A stretch of 7,952 nucleotides of DNA. Origin: Actinomycetes bacterium. Lineage in GTDB: Bacteria > Actinomycetota > Aquicultoria > CAJVYJ01 > JAUVQD01. Shown here piece by piece: positions 1 to 5,164 of the stretch; within the stretch, counting starts at the first letter, position 1; the number at the start of each line of letters is the position of its first letter. The notes beneath the pieces are model-generated. The model saw only the letters and a program-made list of their open reading frames with translations. It did no database searches and was not told where the DNA came from. The DNA lies in assembly GCA_030666075.1 (NCBI GenBank), contig DAOUYN010000028.1:1-7952 (forward strand), written 5' to 3'. The translations under genes and the position numbers were made by a program.

Positions 1-578
1 TCCATCTCCTGTCTGCCGGTGGGAATATTCATGTTATAGCCGGGGCTCTCGTCATTGATAGCGGTCTTCACGTCGATCTCAATACCGCCGAGGGCATCGA
101 CCAGCTCCTTGAACCCCTCGAAATCGATCTCGACAAAACTATCGATGTCCGCGCCCAAGAATTCCTCAGTGGTGCGAATGGCCAGATCCGCTTCTCCGTA
201 AGCGTAGGCGGCGTTTATCTTGTCCTGCCCCCGCCCCGGAATAATGACCCGCGTATCCCGGGGGATAGATACCATATAGACGCGCCGATCGACAAAATTG
301 ATGCTCATGAAGATGAGCGTGTCGCTGCGCGCCCCGGTCTCGCCGCGGGCGTCGCTGCCGATCAATAGAAGGTTTAGGGGTTCGCCAGGCTCTTTTCCCT
401 TGAACGAGAGTTGACGGCGGATGCGGTCGATCATCGCTTCCTGCGGATCGTCGGGAGCGGTATCGAACATCATGTTCATGACAACCAACCGTCCGACAAT
501 AGCCGCAAGAAGTAGAAAAACCAGCCAAAAGCGGGTCCTCCTCGGTCTGCGTCTATGTTTTTCGCTTCTCGGCTCCAA
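1..578 (-). CDS. LytR-CpsA-Psr (LCP) family protein, C-terminus beyond window
   Basis: LCP proteins are membrane-anchored phosphotransferases that attach wall glycopolymers to peptidoglycan from polyprenyl-linked precursors on the outer face of the membrane. The 192 visible residues show a basic cytoplasmic tail (about 1-17), one membrane helix (about 18-34), a linker, then the start of the LCP domain from about residue 68. Motifs seen are LLLIGSDARGE with D76, GARSDT (R84, D86), SIPRDTRV (R107, D108, R110), DKINAAYAYG and DALGGIEIDV, all matching the family's phosphate-, metal- and lipid-binding core. The gene continues past base 1, so the second half of the domain is missing. No in-frame ATG lies before the membrane helix. 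I chose TTG at 578 because a GGGA lies 5 bases upstream and the basic tail is kept; an ATG at 603 is in another frame. It lies 91 bases after the SpoIID-like gene on the same strand and may be co-transcribed. Family call is firm; the start is uncertain. Confidence 0.9.
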   Translation of the reverse strand, partial: MEPRSEKHRRRPRRTRFWLVFLLLAAIVGRLVVMNMMFDTAPDDPQEAMIDRIRRQLSFKGKEPGEPLNLLLIGSDARGETGARSDTLIFMSINFVDRRVYMVSIPRDTRVIIPGRGQDKINAAYAYGEADLAIRTTEEFLGADIDSFVEIDFEGFKELVDALGGIEIDVKTAINDESPGYNMNIPTGRQEM

Positions 579-669
579 CTGGTTCCCAGGGCGCCCTGAA
601 CATACGGGCGACCGCCCTTATTCTTCCCGAACGCTCGGGTTTTAGTCAGACCAGGGAGACGAACCGGGG
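579..669 (-). other. Intergenic gap with three short inverted repeats
   Basis: Reading in the direction of the flanking minus-strand genes, the gap contains a hairpin CCCGA-gcgt-TCGGG (639-626), a hairpin GGGC-ggtc-GCCC (617-606) and a perfect 12-base palindrome CAGGGCGCCCTG (598-587) ending 8 bases before the chosen LCP start. None is followed by a T-run on the minus strand, so none is a convincing terminator for the SpoIID-like gene. On the plus strand the first hairpin is followed by TTTT, but no plus-strand gene lies upstream. I see no strong promoter here, which is compatible with read-through from the SpoIID-like gene into the LCP gene. The structured leader could affect LCP translation, but this is inference. 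Confidence 0.4.
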
Positions 670-3105
670 CTAGTCAGTGACACCTTCGGCGAAGAACCAG
701 CGCTTTGAAGGAGAGACCGCCCCTGCGGTCACGTGGGCGCCGCTTCTACCATCGATAGCAGCGTTGAAATAGGTGATGCGCTCGGCGGCGATCGGGGAAC
801 TCGATATGACCCGTATGGCCACGGACCGGTCCGGTCCGGCCTCAGAGGAGGCCCCGATAAGGAAAGTGCCGCGCGAGTTAGGGGCGATGCTGTGAGTGGT
901 CGTCTTGACCGGCCCGGACCCCTCAGGGAGGTATTCGATGGTCAGATCGGCCCGGCGGCGCTCAGGATTAAGGACGGTCAGGAATCCCTCATAGCCGCCG
1001 GTCGTGTAGCCGCCGGCAAAATAGCGCTCGCGACTGAGATGAGGCGAACCCACGGCGCTATGGACGCCGACCTTGTCCGGCGTCTTAAAATAGACTGTCC
1101 GGGCCGCCACTACCGGACTGTCGGCGATGACCCTGATGCCAAAGGTGCGCCCGGAGACCCATCTATTCAAGAGGATCGAGCGGCGATAGCGGGGGGCGAT
1201 AGTCACCTGCCGCTTGAACTGGTCGCCGTTGGCTTTGCTCAGCCAGACCGTCGCCTTCGTGGCCACATTGCGGGGATTGAATATCTGCAGCCGGGTCTGA
1301 AAACCCTTACCCGTATACCCTTCGGCGAAATACCATGTCCGGGAGAGAGCGTTGGCGGCCCGGCTGGAATGACCGCCTCGATAACCGCGCCAATCCAGGT
1401 AGGTGGACCGCTCGACGACGACCGGTTCAGTCGAAGTGACGACCGCCGGGACCGGCGCTGATGATAATCCGGGTATCCGGTTCACATAAAACGCCTTGCG
1501 GGTGCGCGGCTGTAAGACGAGCGTCTTTTTGACCCGGCGGCCGTTGCCCGGCATGAAAGTAGCCGTCACCCGGGCCTTAACCCCCCGTGGATTGACGACG
1601 GAGATCCAGTTATCGAACTCGGGGTCCGTCCGTCCTTCCGGAACATACCACCGTTTTTCCGGGGCCTTCACCCCGAGCGAACCGTGGCCGCCGTTGATGG
1701 TGCTATCGTAATTGAAATATGCGGCCCGCTCGGCCACTATCGGCTGACTAGAGTCTATCCGGACCGCCACCGGCCCCGGTGCAACCAATCCATCGACGTC
1801 GACCGTCGCTCTCGACCGCGGCCCCACGGTCTTTGAGACCGTCTTTGGCGCCCCGCTTGAGTAATAGAAGATCATGTCGACCTCAGCCGTTGCATTCCCG
1901 GGGTTTTGGAAGATCAAGCGCGAGTCCCATTGGTCGTCCGGGGTGCCGATATCGACGAGCGCGCTGCGGAAGCCAAGCCACGCGGCGAACTGGCTGAAAC
2001 CCCAAACCTCTTTCATCCCATTGGAACCGTACAGCTTGACCTTGCGGAGCCTGCCGCTGGGACCGCGATCGTTAAAGTCCATGGAGTGAAGGGTGCCGAT
2101 GGCCGACTCGGGACGGCTGTTAAAAATGTCCTGGAGCTGGGTCCTGGTAAATGTCTTTGGCCCCCATGTAAAGACAGGGGTCCATGGCGATGCTACGGCC
2201 TGGAGATAAGGATATGCGGAGGCCGTACCGCCCCAGACATTGTGGAGCGCTTCCGTGTGGCCGCCGCTATTACCGTGATAGGCGGCCACGATGATCTTGC
2301 CGCCGTAAGTGACGACTTGACCTTTCGTATGGTCGGCCGCGGCCACCAGGTTCGACCGTTCCGCATCGGCGCCCAAATAGTATTGGCTCCCCAGTGTAGC
2401 GTCGAGATCGAAGTTCTCGCTGTCCCAGCGGGTACTGTATTTCAGTTTGTTCAAAGCGTAAGTCCGGGCCGCCACGGCCAGCGTCCGCTGTCCTTCCCGG
2501 GGCCAGGTATTCGGCTCCTCGGCGATTCCCTTGACGTAGTCCTCGATATTCAAATAATTGATCGCCCAAAGAAGACCGCTGGACGAGGACCGTTTGACCT
2601 CGATACGACCGCGGTAGCGCCGCCCGTTATTGACAAGCTTGAGCCGGCCTCCGTTTGCCGAGAACCAGGTATGCTTTGTCTTTGTCCAGGAACCCCCGCC
2701 GTCGACCGCCGTTACATACCGGCCGTTGGCGTAGCTGACCCGGGTGATCGTCCCGGCCCCCACAGTCGTCGCCGGGGAAGCCGCGCCCGCGCCGTCGACG
2801 AAGACCTTATATGAGCTATCCGCCGTCACCTGGATAGAGCCGCTATTGGCCAAACCGATCCTTAACCAGTCCGCGCTATATCCTGAACTGATCGAGACGC
2901 CGGTATAGTAGGTCTTGAGGATCTCCTGATATCCCTTGCCCTGTTCCGCCAAAGCCTTGGCTCCGGCCATGTCCAGGCCTACTCCATGAGCCGTCCCCCG
3001 GCCATAAAACGTATAAGTCTCGGCCGCCGTTGCCGGGGCGACTATCGCGAGAAGAAGGGCGATAATCAACAGGGACCTCAAGGCCGTGCGAAGCGTCAGC
3101 GTCAT
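670..3105 (-). CDS. Secreted SpoIID/LytB-domain protein with C-terminal WYFAEG repeats
   Basis: SpoIID-type proteins are peptidoglycan lytic transglycosylases that cleave glycan strands lacking stem peptides. The 811-residue product begins with a signal peptide (hydrophobic 11-23, probable cleavage near ATA-A at 25-28). The SpoIID region spans about 30-385. Motifs seen include YLNIEDYVKGIAEEP with the probable catalytic Glu at E196, WPREGQRTLAVAARTYAL, and YHGNSGGHTEALHNVWGG. The HGVG motif with its following GA..LA..G.GYQEIL.TYYTG stretch sits at residues 40-69, just after the signal peptide, whereas in Bacillus SpoIID it is C-terminal. The protein has no cysteine, so a Cys-based zinc site as in clostridial SpoIID is absent. 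Residues 386-811 are four repeat units of about 100 residues ending with WFFAEGVTD. The ATG overlaps the amidase stop as ATGA, implying translational coupling. Secretion and domain call are strong; activity is inferred. Confidence 0.9.
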   Translation of the reverse strand: MTLTLRTALRSLLIIALLLAIVAPATAAETYTFYGRGTAHGVGLDMAGAKALAEQGKGYQEILKTYYTGVSISSGYSADWLRIGLANSGSIQVTADSSYKVFVDGAGAASPATTVGAGTITRVSYANGRYVTAVDGGGSWTKTKHTWFSANGGRLKLVNNGRRYRGRIEVKRSSSSGLLWAINYLNIEDYVKGIAEEPNTWPREGQRTLAVAARTYALNKLKYSTRWDSENFDLDATLGSQYYLGADAERSNLVAAADHTKGQVVTYGGKIIVAAYHGNSGGHTEALHNVWGGTASAYPYLQAVASPWTPVFTWGPKTFTRTQLQDIFNSRPESAIGTLHSMDFNDRGPSGRLRKVKLYGSNGMKEVWGFSQFAAWLGFRSALVDIGTPDDQWDSRLIFQNPGNATAEVDMIFYYSSGAPKTVSKTVGPRSRATVDVDGLVAPGPVAVRIDSSQPIVAERAAYFNYDSTINGGHGSLGVKAPEKRWYVPEGRTDPEFDNWISVVNPRGVKARVTATFMPGNGRRVKKTLVLQPRTRKAFYVNRIPGLSSAPVPAVVTSTEPVVVERSTYLDWRGYRGGHSSRAANALSRTWYFAEGYTGKGFQTRLQIFNPRNVATKATVWLSKANGDQFKRQVTIAPRYRRSILLNRWVSGRTFGIRVIADSPVVAARTVYFKTPDKVGVHSAVGSPHLSRERYFAGGYTTGGYEGFLTVLNPERRRADLTIEYLPEGSGPVKTTTHSIAPNSRGTFLIGASSEAGPDRSVAIRVISSSPIAAERITYFNAAIDGRSGAHVTAGAVSPSKRWFFAEGVTD
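673..1950 (-). repeat. WYFAEG-type protein repeat array in the SpoIID-like protein
   Basis: Codes for residues 386-811. Unit boundaries by the aromatic hexapeptide are: an opening unit without it (386-485, bases 1651-1950), then units starting WYVPEG (486-590), WYFAEG (591-693) and RYFAGG (694-802), and finally an isolated WFFAEGVTD (803-811). Each unit follows the pattern aromatic hexapeptide, a small turn, a strand ending in NP, a beta-rich stretch, a basic R.R segment, then P[IV]..[AE]R..Y[FL] and a glycine/histidine turn. Counting the closing hexapeptide with the opening unit gives four units. Similar repeats occur in the amidase encoded upstream and in the partial gene at the right edge. 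The repeats have diverged in sequence, so they are ancient rather than recent DNA duplications. Their function is not known to me; a beta-rich wall- or glycan-binding scaffold is a reasonable guess. Confidence 0.85.
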
Positions 3106-5027
3106 TTCAGCAACCTCACCTTGACCTTGGCCTTGAACTTAGTCGGGTTGGCTATGATCAAGCGACTCGAGTGACCGCTGCCCGTGAAACCTGCGGCAAA
3201 GTACCAGCGCTTCGACATCCAAAGGGATCCGATAGAGGCATGCCCCCCTGAATATCCTTGCCAATCAAAGAACATCACCCGCTCGGCAACGATGGGGGCA
3301 CTGGCGACCAGGCGAATAGACGGACGCTTGCGGGTACCGGCCTCAGCCGCGTCATCGACGCTCAACACCAGTCGAGACCCGGCGGCTACCTCACGTTCAC
3401 GCTTGATTACGCTGCCATTGGCCAACATATACTCGACAGCGACAACGGAACTTACGTTGCCGGGATTAAAGAGGACCAATCGCTCGACGCGCCCACCCCT
3501 GGTATTGCCCTCGGCAAAATACCACCTATACGAAGGGCGGCGGGTGCCAAGAGTGACCGAGCCGCCCCTGATCCCACCCTCGTCAAAATAGACGGCCCGT
3601 TCCGCCACTACCCCGCGGTCGGCTTCGACGATGATCGAGACCTCGGAATCCGGTACGTGACTATCGACGCTGACAGACCGCCGTCGATAGGCCGGAATGA
3701 CGACCGTACCGCCGTCGACTTCGCCGAGCGGCGTGACGTATCTCATATGGACAGTCGCTGCCGTCGGCCCGGGGTTGAGCAGACCTATCCAGGTGTCATT
3801 CCGCCCGCTCGTCCGCCCTTCGGCAAAGTACCATTGCTTGGCCGGGGCCATCGCCCCAATACTGGTATGCATTCCGTTCATCTCTCCGTATTTAAAATAG
3901 ACTGACCGCTCGACGACGATCGGCCGCCCGGCGGTCACTTTAGTCCCGAACGACTTATTGATCAGAGTCGCGTTGACGTGGACGCTGCGGCGGCTAAAAG
4001 CCGGGATGAAGACTTTGACCGGATTGCGCGAGCCCGTCTCAGTCATATACTTGATCTTCGCTGTCGTACCATATTGGGTCGGATTGGCGAGCAACAGCCA
4101 GGAGTCGAATCCATTTTGCGTAGTGCCCTCCGCCAGATACCAGGTCTTGCTGGGCTTCGGCGCTCCCCGTGAGACACTGCCGCCGCTATGTCCCGGCTTA
4201 TCGAGATATATAGACCGCTCGGCCGTGATAGGGACATCGGCGGTCACGCGGGCCCCGGTCGAGCGCTCGCAAAGATAGTCGTTGAGGTCGATCTCGACCC
4301 GTGTTCCCGGCTCTAAGTTCCGCGTCAAGATAGTCGGTTCATGCTTCGGCGGCGGCCCGGAATACCGTTTGATCCCATCAAAGACTCCCTGGGCGATCTT
4401 CTGGCGGAAGGACGGCGTCCCCAGGAGCGCTTCCTCGACGGGATTGCTCAGAAACCCGCCTTCAACCAGGGCCGCCGGCATATCGGTGCGCCGCAAGACA
4501 TAGAAATTAGCTCCGTAAACACCCCGGCTCGCCAGCCCGATCTCGGAAACGATCTCTTCCTGGATGACCTTTGCCAGCCTGGCGCTGTCCGATTCAGAAT
4601 CGACTCCGGACCAATGATAAGTCTCGGTCCCGCCGGCGCCAGAAGATAGCGAAGCGTTATTGTGGATGGCCACGAAGATCGAGGCGCCGACCCGGTTGGC
4701 GATATCCACCCGCGCCTGAAGATCATCCCCAATCCCGATCGAGCCGTCACCTGTCAGGTCGCGAGGGGGCAAGTTGGGAGAAATATCAGTCTCCCGGGTC
4801 ATGACGACCGGATATCCACCAGCGCGCAAAAGATCGCGAGTGCGCAAGGCGATATCGAGATTGACTTCCTTTTCAGTCAGGCCGTTTGGGCCGACCGCGC
4901 CGGAATCCGCGCCACCGTGCCCGGCATCGATCACTACCGGGCCGCAAACGGCCATCGCCGGCGCCGGTGTCAGCGCCGCCGTCACCGCCAAAAGGGTGAG
5001 GCAAATAAAGAGGTTTCGTAAACTCAC
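3102..5027 (-). CDS. Secreted N-acetylmuramoyl-L-alanine amidase (Amidase_3) with C-terminal repeats
   Basis: This zinc amidase should cut the bond between N-acetylmuramic acid and L-alanine in peptidoglycan outside the cell. Of 641 residues, 1-26 form a signal peptide (cleavage after AMA). The Amidase_3 domain spans about 30-223 with VVIDAGHGGADSG (zinc ligand H37), LTEKEVNL (E52), VAIHNNA (H122) and VEGGFLSN (catalytic E189), so it looks active. An insertion at 90-101 has the spacing of an EF-hand or dockerin calcium loop (D90, T92, D94, G95, D101). Residues 232-641 are repeats: a half unit, three full units, and a closing half unit. The mature protein has only two cysteines, C28 and C253. 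The start is GTG with GGGG 5 bases upstream; a better AGGAG lies 16 bases away. It is the first gene of the minus-strand unit, behind a good promoter at 5109-5137, and its stop overlaps the SpoIID-like start by 4 bases. Confidence 0.93.
   Translation of the reverse strand: MSLRNLFICLTLLAVTAALTPAPAMAVCGPVVIDAGHGGADSGAVGPNGLTEKEVNLDIALRTRDLLRAGGYPVVMTRETDISPNLPPRDLTGDGSIGIGDDLQARVDIANRVGASIFVAIHNNASLSSGAGGTETYHWSGVDSESDSARLAKVIQEEIVSEIGLASRGVYGANFYVLRRTDMPAALVEGGFLSNPVEEALLGTPSFRQKIAQGVFDGIKRYSGPPPKHEPTILTRNLEPGTRVEIDLNDYLCERSTGARVTADVPITAERSIYLDKPGHSGGSVSRGAPKPSKTWYLAEGTTQNGFDSWLLLANPTQYGTTAKIKYMTETGSRNPVKVFIPAFSRRSVHVNATLINKSFGTKVTAGRPIVVERSVYFKYGEMNGMHTSIGAMAPAKQWYFAEGRTSGRNDTWIGLLNPGPTAATVHMRYVTPLGEVDGGTVVIPAYRRRSVSVDSHVPDSEVSIIVEADRGVVAERAVYFDEGGIRGGSVTLGTRRPSYRWYFAEGNTRGGRVERLVLFNPGNVSSVVAVEYMLANGSVIKREREVAAGSRLVLSVDDAAEAGTRKRPSIRLVASAPIVAERVMFFDWQGYSGGHASIGSLWMSKRWYFAAGFTGSGHSSRLIIANPTKFKAKVKVRLLK
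3105..4334 (-). repeat. WYFAEG-type protein repeat array in the amidase
   Basis: Codes for residues 232-641. It opens with the second half of a unit (about 232-295, bases 4143-4334), which has the segment EPGTRVEIDL and then AERSIYL and GHSGGSVSRG but no hexapeptide or NP strand. Three full units follow: WYLAEG (296-398), WYFAEG (399-501) and WYFAEG (502-607). It closes with the first half of a unit (608-641, bases 3105-3206) that starts WYFAAG, passes through IIANP and stops at KVKVRLLK. Opening and closing halves are complementary, so together they make about one unit and the array sums to four. The stop is followed at once by the signal peptide of the next gene, so the short end is not a frameshifted longer array. 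Confidence 0.85.
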
Positions 5028-5046
5028 ACGTACCCCGATGTTTCTC

Positions 5047-5077
5047 CTGCTACGTCTACTGCTGCTTACTCTGCTAC
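5047..5077 (-). repeat. Short direct repeat in the amidase 5' leader
   Basis: On the plus strand CTGCTAC occurs at 5047-5053 and again at 5071-5077, with related CTACTGCTGCTTACT between them. In the predicted amidase transcript this gives a purine-rich leader with two GUAGCAG copies and AGCAGCAGUAG, poor in self-pairing. It may simply be a low-complexity unstructured leader that leaves the start accessible. No known riboswitch or protein site was recognised. Confidence 0.35.
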
Positions 5078-5086
5078 ATATAGTGC

Positions 5087-5116
5087 TTGTCCAGGGTCGT
5101 ACGTAATTAATATAAA
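5087..5116 (+). promoter_or_regulatory. Predicted sigma70-type promoter for the YfhO-like gene
   Basis: TTGTCC (5087-5092) is followed after 18 bases by TATAAA (5111-5116), matching the consensus in 4 of 6 positions at -35 and 5 of 6 at -10. Transcription would start near 5123, about 42 bases before the ATG at 5165. Its -10 overlaps the -10 of the opposing minus-strand promoter at 5111-5114, so the two should not be occupied by polymerase at the same time. Confidence 0.5.
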
Positions 5117-5137
5117 CCAGGGCAGCACAAAGCTCAA
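5109..5137 (-). promoter_or_regulatory. Predicted sigma70-type promoter for the amidase-SpoIID unit
   Basis: Reading the minus strand, TTGAGC (5137-5132) is followed after 17 bases by TATATT (5114-5109). This matches the vegetative consensus in 4 of 6 positions at -35 and 5 of 6 at -10 with ideal spacing. Transcription would begin near 5102, giving a leader of about 75 bases before the GTG at 5027. It would drive the amidase, the overlapping SpoIID-like gene and possibly the LCP gene. Confidence 0.55.
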
Positions 5138-5157
5138 GGCACGGCCCCTTGGGTAAA

Positions 5158-5162
5158 AGGAG
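5158..5162 (+). promoter_or_regulatory. Ribosome binding site of the YfhO-like gene, unusually close to the start
   Basis: AAAAGGAG ends at 5162 and the ATG begins at 5165, so only two bases separate the Shine-Dalgarno core from the start codon instead of the usual five to nine. No better in-frame start lies nearby: the next ATG is at codon 28, after the first membrane segment, and the GTG at codon 9 is too far from this site. The ATG therefore stands, but initiation may be inefficient. Confidence 0.6.
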
Positions 5163-5164
5163 AT

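Noticed and set aside
166..528. 120-codon minus-strand open frame inside the LCP gene
   Set aside because: Different frame from the clear LCP motifs, which occupy the same bases.
626..643. Intrinsic terminator on the plus strand (5-pair hairpin plus TTTT)
   Set aside because: No plus-strand gene ends upstream and the stem and T-run are short; kept only as an inverted repeat in the gap.
733..1461. 242-codon plus-strand open frame opposite the repeat region
   Set aside because: Antisense shadow of the repeat array; periodic look only mirrors the repeats on the coding strand.
1906..2814. 302-codon open frame on the plus strand opposite the SpoIID-like gene
   Set aside because: It lies fully antisense to a gene with clear SpoIID motifs; the translation is rich in Arg, Gly and Pro with no recognisable domain, as expected from GC-rich antisense frames.
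3102..3206. Amidase array shortened by a frameshift
   Set aside because: The sequence after the stop is the signal peptide and SpoIID domain of the next gene in all respects; no further repeat sequence is found in another frame.
3258..3905. 215-codon plus-strand open frame opposite the amidase repeats
   Set aside because: Antisense to conserved repeat units, no own ribosome site or domain.
4944..4955. Possible lipobox before C28 of the amidase
   Set aside because: The residues before the cysteine are M-A-V, which do not fit the L-[AS]-[GA]-C lipobox; signal peptidase I cleavage after AMA fits better.
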